Shown here piece after piece: positions 29,751 to 40,681 of a stretch of 40,681 nucleotides of DNA. How positions within the stretch are numbered: the stretch's first letter is position 1; every line of letters starts with the position of its first letter. The notes beneath the pieces were generated by a model. That model was not told the DNA's origin. It ran no database searches and saw only the letters and a list, made by a program, of their open reading frames with translations. The DNA lies in the NCBI GenBank assembly GCA_009379795.1, contig WHTC01000006.1:1-40681 (forward strand), in the 5' to 3' direction. A program made the position numbers and the translations under genes. This DNA comes from Nitriliruptorales bacterium (GTDB lineage Bacteria; Actinomycetota; Nitriliruptoria; Euzebyales; Egibacteraceae).

Positions 29751-29786
29751 TCACGTCTCCCATGGCTGCCGACAGGAGGGCGAGGG

Positions 29787-31049
29787 GTGGACGACGTCGA
29801 GCGTGCGGCGCTGGCCGCGTTGGACGGCGCCGAGCTTGTCGAGACGGTGCGTGAGTTCGTCCGCCTGCCGAGCGTGACTGGCACGCCCGGCGAGTCCGAG
29901 GCTCAGCATTGGGTCGCGGAGCGCCTCCGCAGGCTGGGCTGCGAGGTCGATCTCTGGCCGATCGAACTGAGGGCGGTCAGTGGCCACCCGGACTTCCCGG
30001 GCTGGGAGGTCCCGCGCGGCGATGCCTGGGGGCTCGTCGGCGACTGGGGCGGCCGTGAGGGACCCACGCTGATCCTCAACGGCCATGTCGACGTCGTGCC
30101 GGAGGGCGATCCGGCGCAGTGGACGCACGGCGATCCTTTCAGCGGACGCGTGGACGGGGGTGTGATCTACGGGCGCGGGACCTGCGACATGAAGGGTGGG
30201 CTGCTGTGCAACCTGTTCGCGGTGAAGGCCATCGCCGACGCCGGGATCGCCCTGCGTGGGCGCGTGGCACTGCAGAGCGTGGTGGGGGAGGAGGACGGTG
30301 GCCTCGGCACCTTCGCCACGCTGCTCCGCGGGCATCGCGGGGACGCCGCCATCATCACCGAGCCCACCACGCTCGACCTCATCACGGCCAACGCGGGAGC
30401 ATTGACGTTCCGCCTGCGCGTGACCGGGTTGTCCGCGCACGCCAGCGTTCGCCGCGAAGGCGTGGATGCGGTGGAGAAGTTCTGGCCGATCTGGAAGGCG
30501 TTGCGCGCGCTGGAAGCGCAGCGGAACCGGGACGTCCACCCGCTGTTCTCCAGGTGGGAGTTGCCGTATGCGCTCATCATCGGCACCGTCCAGGCCGGCA
30601 GTTGGGCGAGCAGCGTTCCCGGCGAACTCGTCGCGGAGGGCCGTCTCGGGGTCGCCCTCGGTGAACCGGTCGCCCAGGCCCGGGCACAACTGGAGGGGGC
30701 GGTGGCGGCGGTCTGCCGGCAGGACGAGTGGCTCCGCGAGCACCCGGTCGAGGTGGACTGGTTCGGCGGGCAGTCCGCCAGCGGCGGCCCGCCCTCGGAT
30801 CCTCACATCGCCGACCTGCTGCTGGGAGCGCATGGCGATCTGCAGCGCACGGACCCGCAGGTGTTCGGGGCGCCGTATGGCAGCGATCTGCGGTTGCTGA
30901 GCGGTTTCGGCGGGATCCCCAGCGTCCATTACGGTCCGGGCGACGTCCGTCATGCCCACGCGCCCAACGAGCATGTCGCCGTCGACGACCTGCTCGCGGC
31001 CACCCGTACCCTGATCGTGACCGTCCTGCGCTATTGCGGTGCGGCATGA
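29787..31049 (+). CDS. M20 family metallopeptidase (ArgE/DapE-like)
   Basis: LILNGHVDVVPEG, GRGTCDMKGGLLCNLFAVKAI and VVGEEDGGLGTFATL. GTG start with GAGGGGTG context. Confidence 0.92.
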   Translation: MDDVERAALAALDGAELVETVREFVRLPSVTGTPGESEAQHWVAERLRRLGCEVDLWPIELRAVSGHPDFPGWEVPRGDAWGLVGDWGGREGPTLILNGHVDVVPEGDPAQWTHGDPFSGRVDGGVIYGRGTCDMKGGLLCNLFAVKAIADAGIALRGRVALQSVVGEEDGGLGTFATLLRGHRGDAAIITEPTTLDLITANAGALTFRLRVTGLSAHASVRREGVDAVEKFWPIWKALRALEAQRNRDVHPLFSRWELPYALIIGTVQAGSWASSVPGELVAEGRLGVALGEPVAQARAQLEGAVAAVCRQDEWLREHPVEVDWFGGQSASGGPPSDPHIADLLLGAHGDLQRTDPQVFGAPYGSDLRLLSGFGGIPSVHYGPGDVRHAHAPNEHVAVDDLLAATRTLIVTVLRYCGAA

Positions 31050-32239
31050 CTGAGGCCGCCACCGCGGCCGTGGACTCGGCCAGGGCATGGCGGGCTGTGG
31101 TTGCCGGCTTCCTGTCGATGTTCACCGTCTTCGGCGTCGCCTACAGCTTCGGCGCCTTCTTCGAGCCGATGGCCGCTGAGTTCGGCACAGGACGGGGCGC
31201 GACGTCGCTGGTGTTCTCCATCACCGCCTTCCTGTACTTCGTGCTCGGCGCGCTGAGCGGTCCGGCGGTGGACCGGTTCGGCCCCCGGCCCGTGCTGCTT
31301 GCAGGCGCGGCCGTGATGGGTGCAGGGCTGTTGCTGACCGCCACCGTGCAGTCGATCTGGGTGGGCTATGCCACCTACGGCGTCGGCGTCGGGGTGGGCG
31401 TGGCGTGCGCCTACCAGCCGATGCTGGCCGTGATCGGCGGCTGGTTCGAGCGTCGCCGCAGCGCCGCCTTGGGAGTAGCCGTCGCCGGCATCGGGCTCGG
31501 CACGGTGATCGTCGCTCCGTTGGCCGCCCGGCTGATCGAGCGCTACGGCTGGCGGACCACCTACGCGATCTTCGGCGTCGCCGCGGCCGCGCTGCTCGTC
31601 CTGGCCGCGGCCCGAGCGGAGCGGCCACCGCAGCCGACCGTTGCACGGCACCCGGTCCGCCTGCGGGACAGCATCCGCACCCGCGCGTTCGTCTGCCTGT
31701 ACGCGTCGGTGCTGCTGCTGTCCCTCGGGCTGTTCCAGGTCTTCGTCTACGTCGTCGACTTCGCGCAGACGATCGGCATCGGCAGGGTGGCGGGTGCCAC
31801 GCTGGTATCCATCGTCGGCGCGGCCAGCGTCGTCGGCCGCTTGGCGCTCGGGATCATTGCGGATCGAGTGGGGCGGCTGGCCACCTATCGCAGCTGTTTC
31901 CTGGTGATGGGGCTCAGTTTCGGCATCTGGCTGACTGCATCCTCCTACGGTGCGCTGGTCGCGTTCGCGCTCGTCCTCGGCACGGCGTACGGCGGGTTCA
32001 TCACCCTGTCGCCGGCCGTGGCAGCCGAGGTCTTCGGCGTGACCGGCCTCGGCGGTCTCATCGGCGTGCTCTACACCGGAGCGGGCGTCGGGAGCCTCTT
32101 CGGTCCACCGCTCGCGGGGCTGCTCATCGACGCCACGGGCGGCTACCGGTGGGCCATCGCGGCGTCGGGCCTCGTGGCGATGGCCTCATGGGCGGTCCTG
32201 CTGCTCCTCCGCCAGCCCCGCCGCGCACCTGCCCGGTAG
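31046..32239 (+). CDS. MFS transporter (monocarboxylate/OFA-like)
   Basis: Twelve-TM-like protein with GPAVDRFGPRPVLLAGAAVMGAGLLL and GWRTTYAIFGVAAAALLVLAA. ATGA overlap with the M20 gene. Confidence 0.88.
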   Translation: MTEAATAAVDSARAWRAVVAGFLSMFTVFGVAYSFGAFFEPMAAEFGTGRGATSLVFSITAFLYFVLGALSGPAVDRFGPRPVLLAGAAVMGAGLLLTATVQSIWVGYATYGVGVGVGVACAYQPMLAVIGGWFERRRSAALGVAVAGIGLGTVIVAPLAARLIERYGWRTTYAIFGVAAAALLVLAAARAERPPQPTVARHPVRLRDSIRTRAFVCLYASVLLLSLGLFQVFVYVVDFAQTIGIGRVAGATLVSIVGAASVVGRLALGIIADRVGRLATYRSCFLVMGLSFGIWLTASSYGALVAFALVLGTAYGGFITLSPAVAAEVFGVTGLGGLIGVLYTGAGVGSLFGPPLAGLLIDATGGYRWAIAASGLVAMASWAVLLLLRQPRRAPAR

Positions 32240-32326
32240 GCATCGATACGATCCTCCCAGGTTCTCATACCCACCAGTGCCGGCGGAGTCCCCCGTAGAC
32301 CGCCCGGTCGCCATCCCCGCGAGCGG

Positions 32327-33631
32327 TCAGCGTGCGTCGCGGCGTCCGTCGATCTCATCCAGGGCCTCGGCGAGGACGGCCAGTCCGTCGTCCGCCTCCT
32401 CGAGCCGCAGGGACAGCGGCGGCGCGATGCGCAGCACGTTGCCGTAGAGCCCGCCTTTACCGATCAGCAGGCCGCGGCGGCGGCAGGCCTCCAGCAGCGC
32501 GCTCGCGGCAGTCGGGTCAGGTTCGGTGCCACCCGGCCGGACGAGTTCGACGCCGATCATCAGACCCTTGCCGCGGAGGTCGCCGACGGCCGCGTGTCCC
32601 GCAACGAGATCGGCGAGCCCGGACCGTAGGTGCGCGCCCATCTTGCGGGCGTTGGACTGCAGGTCGTGCTCCAGAAGGTAGCGGAGGTTGGCCAGTCCGC
32701 CGGCCGCGGCAAGCGGGTTGCCGCCGAAGGTGGAGATCGAGTTGGCCTCAACACCGTCCATCAGGTCGGCGTGGGCGACCACCCCGGCCAGCGACAGCCC
32801 GTTCCCGATGCCCTTGGCGAAGGTCAGGATGTCGGGGACGGTGTCGTGTGCCTGGACGCCCCAGAAGTGCTCGCCGGTCCGCCCCCATCCGGTCTGCACC
32901 TCGTCGGTGACGAACAGGATCCCGTGCTCCTCGCAGACCTGCTTCATCGCGCCCAGCAACCCGTCGGGCGGGACGGCGAAGCCGCCGACTCCCTGGACCG
33001 GTTCGGCGATCAGGCAGGCGACATCACCCGCCGTCGCGGTGTCGATGAGGTCACGCAGGTCGTCGACGCAGGCGCTGATGTAGGCGGCGTCGTCGAGGTC
33101 GCGGAACGGGCTGCGGTACCGGTACCCGCCGTGGACGTAGCTGACGTTGAACGGCGACAGGCTCGACGCCGACCATCCACGATTCCCGGTGACCCCCATC
33201 GTCGCGAAGGACCGGCCGTGGTAGCTGTTGCGCAGCGCCAGGATCTGGTTCGATCGGCGAGCGTTACAGGCGAGCAGCAGCGCCGCCTCGTTCGCCTCGG
33301 TTCCCGAGGTGGTGAAGAACACCTTGGCGTCGGGTATGGGCGCCAGCGCGGCGATCCGTTCGGCCAACTCGATTGCGGGCTCGATGAGATACAGCGTCGA
33401 CGTGTGGATCATGCGGGCGGCCTGCTCCTGGATCGCCTCGACGACCTCGGGCACGGCGTGACCCGTCATGGTCGTCAGGATCCCGCCGAAGAAGTCGAGG
33501 TAGGCATGGCCTTCGGCGTCCCAGACGCGCCGCCCCTCACCACGCACCAGCGCGATCGGCTGCTCGTAGTACAGCGACTGCCATGACGGCATCACGGCCT
33601 CGTGCCGTTCCCGCAGACGAGCGTGGATCAT
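32327..33631 (-). CDS. Class III PLP-dependent aminotransferase (aspartate aminotransferase family/AGXT2-like)
   Basis: DFFGGILTTMTGHAVPEVVEAI, FFTTSGTEANEAALLLA, LFVTDEVQTGWGRTGEHFWG, TFAKGIGNG and STFGGNPLAAA. AGGAGG SD before ATG 33631. Confidence 0.93.
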   Translation of the reverse strand: MIHARLRERHEAVMPSWQSLYYEQPIALVRGEGRRVWDAEGHAYLDFFGGILTTMTGHAVPEVVEAIQEQAARMIHTSTLYLIEPAIELAERIAALAPIPDAKVFFTTSGTEANEAALLLACNARRSNQILALRNSYHGRSFATMGVTGNRGWSASSLSPFNVSYVHGGYRYRSPFRDLDDAAYISACVDDLRDLIDTATAGDVACLIAEPVQGVGGFAVPPDGLLGAMKQVCEEHGILFVTDEVQTGWGRTGEHFWGVQAHDTVPDILTFAKGIGNGLSLAGVVAHADLMDGVEANSISTFGGNPLAAAGGLANLRYLLEHDLQSNARKMGAHLRSGLADLVAGHAAVGDLRGKGLMIGVELVRPGGTEPDPTAASALLEACRRRGLLIGKGGLYGNVLRIAPPLSLRLEEADDGLAVLAEALDEIDGRRDAR

Positions 33632-33805
33632 GAGGCAACCTCCTGGAGTGCACGTGACAGCGCTCACCGGTCGAGCGGCTGGGTCAGGATAGTGACACGC
33701 CACGTGGGCCCGGCGCTCAGCGGACCGCCAGGCTGCCGTCGTCCAGTAGCCCTCGCGCCGATGCCTTCGCCTTTTGCAGTTCGGTCATTAAGCCTCAGCC
33801 GGTGC

Positions 33806-33925
33806 ATGCTAATCGGCCGCAGAGTCGGCAAGACAACCGTCATGTACCAGACGGTGCGGCGCCTGCTGAGGGCTGGGCTCGGCCCTCGGTCGCTATGGTG
33901 GCTCCGTCTCGACCATCCCCTGCTT
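33806..33925 (+). pseudogene. N-terminal fragment of an AAA_14/DUF4143-like ATPase
   Basis: Conceptual peptide MLIGRRVGKTTVMYQTVRRLLRAGLGPRSLWWLRLDHPLL matches the GxRRVGKTTLMYQ...LDxP N-terminus of such ATPases; no continuation. Confidence 0.55.
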
Positions 33926-34116
33926 CCCTTCTTCCTGGGAGCGCGCGGATGGTCTCGTCGAGGGTGGAACCGACCTCGATGTTCGGATGTCGCGCAGCTC
34001 TCGTCTGGCTTTGCGGGTCGGCTGGACCTGCACGTCCCGCTGGGCGTGGCTATCTTCGGCCAGTCGATCACCCTGTTGGTCGGCACCTCCAGGCTGGCGT
34101 GGGGTAGGGACGTTGA

Positions 34117-36198
<2,082 letters not shown>

Positions 36199-36302
36199 TC
36201 GCGTTCTACGGGGGGCAGCAGGCGCTACGAGCAGAGGTGGGCAACCTTTCTGCCCCCCGCGGTCGGGAACCTTACCCACCCCCGTTCGGCGCGCGTCCTG
36301 TC

Positions 36303-36695
36303 GGGCTGGTCGCGCTCCCAGCAGCGTGGGGACCGAGGCGGCTGCCCGCTTGGCCGGAGCGATACCTTCCCGCAGCCGCTCCGGTGTCAGGCGCAGTGAA
36401 GGGCCGCTGACGCTGAACGACGCGAAGCAGCCGTTGGCCAGCGCGGCGAACGGCGCCGCGACGGTGCGCCCCCGACCTGCGATGACGGCCGCTCCCAGAC
36501 CGAGGATGCGGTCCAGCACAGCGGTCAGCGGCCGGGCAGCGGGGTCGTCGGAGCCGCTCACGGTGACGGCGAGCCAGTCGACCAGGCAGCGCCTGGCCGC
36601 ATGGAGCACGTCGGCCGGAAGCGCGTCGGCGGTGATCACGCTGGCCCAGCACGCCAGCTCTCGGGTGAGCTCGGCGCGCTGCGCGGGGTGCTGCT
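36303..36695 (-). pseudogene. Hybrid remnant: MmgE/PrpD N-terminus joined in frame to an IclR-regulator C-terminus
   Basis: TADALPADVLHAARRCLVDWLAVTVSGSDDPAAR...AAVIAGRGRTVAAPFAALANG (PrpD-like) then ASFSVSGPSLRLTPERLREGIAPAKRAAASVPTLLGARPAR (IclR C-terminus-like). No upstream ATG/GTG between the stop and the PrpD region apart from internal GTG 36639. Confidence 0.6.
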
Positions 36696-36826
36696 GGTCG
36701 GTGGTTCACCGACGGCGTGGGCTGCAATATCCGGCCTGGGGATCGGGCCTCGGGGCGTCCGGATCGCGCTGACCCGGTGAGCGGCGCCATCGCCGGCAGC
36801 GGTTTGCAGCCTAACCGTAACAGTCC

Positions 36827-36840
36827 CGCCGCCTGCGGCG
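36827..36840. repeat. Inverted repeat cgccgc-ct-gcggcg
   Basis: Perfect 6-bp palindromic arms, 2-nt spacer, read directly. Confidence 0.6.
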
Positions 36841-36877
36841 TCTCAGGGGTGCGCCTACCTGGTACCCGAGTGCCAGG

Positions 36878-36914
36878 CACGACCCCCGCTGAGCTTCCCG
36901 GAGCGGGGGTCGTG
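36878..36914. repeat. Strong hairpin: 13-bp perfect stem, 11-nt loop (possible U-tract-less terminator)
   Basis: cacgacccccgct ... agcgggggtcgtg, no T-run after either arm. Confidence 0.75.
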
Positions 36915-36966
36915 GTGGCTCTAGCGGGCTCTCGGGCTCCTGGTGACCATGAGGCAAGGCTCAGAG

Positions 36967-36986
36967 GTGCCCGGCCTGCCGGGCAC
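36967..36986. repeat. Hairpin: 8-bp stem, 4-nt loop
   Basis: gtgcccgg-cctg-ccgggcac. Confidence 0.7.
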
Positions 36987-37036
36987 GGCCTTGTGCGGGT
37001 TCCTCTACCATCACGGCTGGTCCAAATGGGCTGAAC

Positions 37037-37058
37037 CACCGCCCGCGGGTGGGCGGTG
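37037..37058. repeat. Hairpin: 8-bp stem, 6-nt loop
   Basis: caccgccc-gcgggt-gggcggtg. Confidence 0.7.
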
Positions 37059-37132
37059 TCCTGGAACCCATTGCGTGTCCTCGGCGGGTCCAGATCGGTT
37101 TCGGACGGTCGTCGCAAGCGAGGTCGTTGTAC

Positions 37133-37369
37133 ATGAGCAAGCCCAACCACAGCCCCGACGGGGAAGGACCGGCAGGCAGCACCCCACGCGGCTCGTCGCC
37201 CCCGCATCCCGCTTTCGGCCTCGTGCCCACCACCGCGCGCAGCCGGCTGCTGTGGGCATGGGGCGCCATCAACGTCGTGCTTACGCTCCTGCCGGTGTAC
37301 GCCACGGACGCCTCGCGCGGTCGTCGAGCCCGCGCCGCGCTGACCACGCTGAGGGATCCTCTACCCTGA
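37133..37369 (+). CDS. Small hypothetical protein with one predicted TM helix
   Basis: ATG 37133 with GAGG ~9 nt upstream; MSKPNHSPDGEGPAG...LLWAWGAINVVLTLLPVYATDASRGRRARAALTTL. Confidence 0.4.
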   Translation: MSKPNHSPDGEGPAGSTPRGSSPPHPAFGLVPTTARSRLLWAWGAINVVLTLLPVYATDASRGRRARAALTTLRDPLP

Positions 37370-37427
37370 CGTTGACACGGCCGACAGCATCTAGCAGAAG
37401 CAGTGTCACGCAGCCCCCGGAGACCGA

Positions 37428-38456
37428 ATGACCACAAAGATCTTTGTGCCCCAGCCGATCCCCGAGCCTGCCGCCGAGCGGCTGAGAGCGCTCGGTGAGC
37501 TGACGATGTTCCCGCACGTCGATCGCCGCATCCCCTATGAGGAACTGCTGGAGGCGGTCCAGGACAAGCATGTGCTCTACGCCCTGGGCGAGATCCCCTA
37601 CGACAAGGCGGTGATCGAGGCTGCGGGGGAGTTGAAGCTCGTCGCGGCGATGCACGTGTCGGCCAAGTTCGTCGACATTGCCGCCGCGACGCGACGCGGT
37701 ATCCCGGTCTCCGGCATCCCGAACACCGGTTTGGCCAAGACGACGGCGGAATTCACTCTCGCGCTGCTGATCGCGACCGCCTGGCGCCTTCCGGAGGCGG
37801 ATCGCCTCCTGCGGGAGGGGCGGTGGCAGCAGAACCAGTCGATGGCCATCAACGGCTCCCGCCTGTACGGCAAGCAACTCGGGATCGTCGGCATGGGCAG
37901 CATCGGCCAACTGCTGGCACGGAAGGCGGTGGGCTGCGGGATGTCGATTCTGTACAACAAGCGCAACCGGCTCAGCCCTGCCGAGGAGATGGTGTTGGGC
38001 GGGGCCGAGTACCGCAGCCTGGAGGATCTGTTCCGCGAGTCCGACATCGTCGCGCTCACGCCCGCGCTGACGAAGGGCACGAAGGGACTGGTCGGTGCGG
38101 ATCTGATCGCGTTGATGAAGGCGTCCGCGATCCTGATCAACACCTCTCGTGGGGCCGTACTCGACGAGGTCGCTCTCGAGGAGGCACTGCGCGGCGGGCG
38201 TATCCGCGGCGCCGGGCTCGACGTGTATCAGACCGAGGTGCCCGAGCCCGCCGCCGGCCCGTCAGAGGGCCTCAAGAGCCTGCCGAACGTGGTGCTGACG
38301 CCCCATATCGGCAGTGCGGCGCGGGAGACCCGGCAGGAGATGGCCCTGCGGACCGTGGACAACATCGAACGGTTCCTGGCCGGCCAGCGGCCGATGGACG
38401 TCCTCAACCCGGAGGTCTACGGAGAAGCGGCGCGCGACGACGAACGAATCGGCTGA
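37428..38456 (+). CDS. D-isomer-specific 2-hydroxyacid dehydrogenase
   Basis: GKQLGIVGMGSIGQLLARKAVGCGM (NAD-binding), LINTSRGAVLDEVALEEALRGGRIRGAGLDVYQTEVPEP and VVLTPHIGSAARETR. Confidence 0.92.
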   Translation: MTTKIFVPQPIPEPAAERLRALGELTMFPHVDRRIPYEELLEAVQDKHVLYALGEIPYDKAVIEAAGELKLVAAMHVSAKFVDIAAATRRGIPVSGIPNTGLAKTTAEFTLALLIATAWRLPEADRLLREGRWQQNQSMAINGSRLYGKQLGIVGMGSIGQLLARKAVGCGMSILYNKRNRLSPAEEMVLGGAEYRSLEDLFRESDIVALTPALTKGTKGLVGADLIALMKASAILINTSRGAVLDEVALEEALRGGRIRGAGLDVYQTEVPEPAAGPSEGLKSLPNVVLTPHIGSAARETRQEMALRTVDNIERFLAGQRPMDVLNPEVYGEAARDDERIG

Positions 38457-38606
38457 CCCCCACCGTCGCGGCCACTGACGCTCTTCGGAGGGCCGGATGA
38501 GCAGTTGGGTCAGGAGGACGTCTGCGCGCGTGCGGTGTCCGCCCCGTCGCGAAGCTTCACCATGGACACAACCGGCTCGGTCCTCATCTGAAGGTGGAGC
38601 GGCTCG

Positions 38607-39269
38607 ATGACGCAGCAACACGGAGACCGAGCGCCGGGCCTCGTCCGCATTGAGCCACTGCGCCCCAACCGCGCGGTCGAGGCCGGCGACGTGCTCGCCG
38701 CCAGCCATGCCGACTACCCCGCGTTCCGGCACCTGTTTCCCGATCCGGCAGTGCGACGCCGGGTCCTGCGGCCCCTCATGACGGCCGCGGCCCGCGACGC
38801 CGCCACCCACGCACGGGCAATGGTGGCCCACGACGACGACGGCATGCTCGGCATTGCCCTGTGGATGCCGCCGGGGACCTTCCCACTGTCCAGCGGTCGC
38901 AAGGCACGGATGACTCCTGCACTGCTGCGAGTGGCCCTCGCAGCGCGTGGCTCGTTCCTGGCATTTGCGCGTGTCGGCACCGCCCTGGAGAAGGCCCATC
39001 CGGTTGACCCCGCGTGGTATCTGCAGGCGATGGGTGTCCATCCGCGCGCCCAGCGTCGCGGCGTCGGTCAACGACTCCTCACCTCGACGCTCGCTCTCGC
39101 CGACGAAGCTGGTCTGCCCTGTCATCTGCACACGTCGGATCCGGCAAACGTCGACTACTACCGGCGCTTCGGCTTCCAGGTGAGCCGGCCTGCGATCCAG
39201 GTGTTCACGAACGGGCCCCACTACATCGGTATGGCCACGCCACCACACGGGGAAGCGCCGTCCTTATGA
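38607..39269 (+). CDS. GNAT family N-acetyltransferase
   Basis: WYLQAMGVHPRAQRRGVGQRLLTSTLALADEAGLPCHLHTSDPANVDYYRRFGFQV. Confidence 0.9.
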   Translation: MTQQHGDRAPGLVRIEPLRPNRAVEAGDVLAASHADYPAFRHLFPDPAVRRRVLRPLMTAAARDAATHARAMVAHDDDGMLGIALWMPPGTFPLSSGRKARMTPALLRVALAARGSFLAFARVGTALEKAHPVDPAWYLQAMGVHPRAQRRGVGQRLLTSTLALADEAGLPCHLHTSDPANVDYYRRFGFQVSRPAIQVFTNGPHYIGMATPPHGEAPSL

Positions 39270-39286
39270 CCGGCGTGCCGAGCGCT

Positions 39287-40407
39287 TCAGCCCCAGATCT
39301 CCTCCGCCGTTTCGACGACGAGTGCCAGCTTGGCGACCTGCTCGTCATAGGTGAGGACGTTGCCCTCGACCGTGGAGGAGAAGCCACACTGCGGTGAGAG
39401 GCACAGCTGCTCCAGGGGAACGTAGCCGCTGGCTTCCTCCACGCGGCGCTTGAGCTGGTCCTTGACTCCAGGCTCCCCCGCTTCGTGGTGACCAGCCCCA
39501 GCACAACCTTTTTTCCGGGCGGGACGAAACGGAGACGCTCGAAGGTACCGGAGCGTTCGTCGTCGTACTCGAGGAAGAACCCGTCCACCGCCAGCTCGCT
39601 GAACAGCGCCTCGGCAACGAAGTCGTATCCGCCCTCGGCGGCCCACGAGGAGCGGTAGTTGCCTCGGCACATGTGCGTGGTGACGGTCAGCCCTTCCGGC
39701 CGGTCGGCGAGGGCGGCGTTGATCTGGCGGATGTAGTGCTCGTGTTGGTGCTCGGGGTCGCCGCCCTGGGCCGCCACCTGCTCGCGCTGCCGCGGGTCGT
39801 TGAGGTACGCCAGGCTCACGTCGTCGAGCTGCAGGTAACTGCAGCCGAGTTCGGCCATCGACCGCACCTGCTTGGCGTAGGCCGCGGTGAGGTCCGCCCA
39901 GAACTGCTCCTCCTCGGGATACACCTGTGGATCGATCGCCGCGCGACCACCCCGGTAATGGACCATGCCCGGCGAGGGGATCGTCAGCTTGGCGGTCGAA
40001 CCCGTCCCTTCGGTGACCGATCGGAGGAACTGGAAGTCCTCCGCGAAGATGGGTTCGTCCAGCCTGATCGGATTATCGACCTTGAGTGCCGAGCTGGTGA
40101 ACGCGAGCGTCCCCTCGTCGTTGCGGAACTGCACCTGGATGCTGCCCTCGGCACGGTTGACGCCGTGGAGTCGATGGATGAAGTCCATGTGCCACGACGT
40201 GCGGCGGAACTCGCCGTCCGTCGCGGTCTGCAGGCCGACGTCCTGCTGCATCTGGACGGCGCCGCGGATCGCCTCGTCTTCGATCGCTCGCAGCCTTCCC
40301 GGCTCGAGTTCACCGCGGGCGTGCTGCGCACGGGCCTCCAGCAGAGGCTTCGGACGTAAGAGGCTGCCGACGTGATCTCCTCGATAGGGCGGCCCGGCTT
40401 CTGACAT
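39287..40407 (-). pseudogene. Cobalamin-independent methionine synthase (MetE C-terminal)-like protein, frameshifted near 39480
   Basis: Frame from ATG 40407: MSEAGPPYRGDHVGSLLRP...QLDDVSLAYLND...KVVLGLVTTK. Second frame completes GEPGVKDQLKRRVEEASGYVPLEQLCLSPQCGFSSTVEGNVLTYDEQVAKLALVVETAEEIWG, stop 39287. Confidence 0.85.
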
Positions 40408-40620
40408 GGCTCTCCCCTCGCCCAGGTGATGGCAGCAGTCTACTGAGCCACCACGGCGATCAAGCCCTCCTGGAGGGTCCGGGCCCAATCGTCGGGCGCA
40501 GCGGGCTCTCTCTTGCATCACAGCCTCTCCCGTGTCGCCTGCGCAAATGGAACCGCTCCGCCCCCGATCCTCCCGGGCCACAGCGTCGGGGGCAGTCGCG
40601 TTCTGTATGTCAAGCGTTGC

Positions 40621-40681
40621 GCGTGATGCCTAGTAGGATAGCCGCGTAACGTCTAGTAAGCACGCCGCATAACGTCTAGTA
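40621..40681. repeat. 23-bp tandem direct repeat, 2.65 copies, cut by the window end
   Basis: gcgtgatgcctagtaggatagcc / gcgtaacgtctagtaagcacgcc / gcataacgtctagta at exact 23-nt spacing (40621, 40644, 40667). Confidence 0.8.

Noticed and set aside
40408-40560. Glycine-riboswitch-like GGGAGAG (minus strand, ~40531-40525) upstream of the MetE-like gene
   Set aside because: The GCCGAAGGGGCAA and UCUCAGGC-type conserved segments are absent; SAM-IV and cobalamin motifs were also not recognisable.

Overview
High-GC actinobacterial chromosomal segment, judged from gene content and order. Bases 1 to ~18.9 kb look like a conserved core block: Tad/Flp pilus genes, a phosphotransferase, a DUF1998-type DEAD/DEAH helicase, a bldG/anti-sigma pair, a methyltransferase, an AI-2E family permease, H+-pyrophosphatase, topA, an MFS-thymidylate kinase fusion and holB. 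From memory, this order resembles the Streptomyces bldG/topA region and, in part, the M. tuberculosis Rv3660c-Rv3644c region. Next on the minus strand come a ComB-like phosphatase, an unusual membrane protein resembling a VirD4/TraG-type coupling ATPase with both catalytic motifs degraded, a GGDEF/EAL protein and a 180-kDa-type NAD-glutamate dehydrogenase. From 28.7 kb onward the region is metabolic/accessory and visibly eroded. It holds three single-indel frameshifted genes (alcohol dehydrogenase, VOC protein, MetE-like), an AAA_14-type ATPase scrap, a hybrid PrpD/IclR remnant, a hairpin-rich intergenic region and a 23-bp tandem repeat running off the window end. The best candidates for something undescribed are the degenerate coupling-protein-like ATPase (19666-21525), the hairpin cluster (36827-37058) and the terminal repeat (40621-40681). 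No complete new defence or mobile system is evident. All family calls come from reading the sequence; no searches were run.
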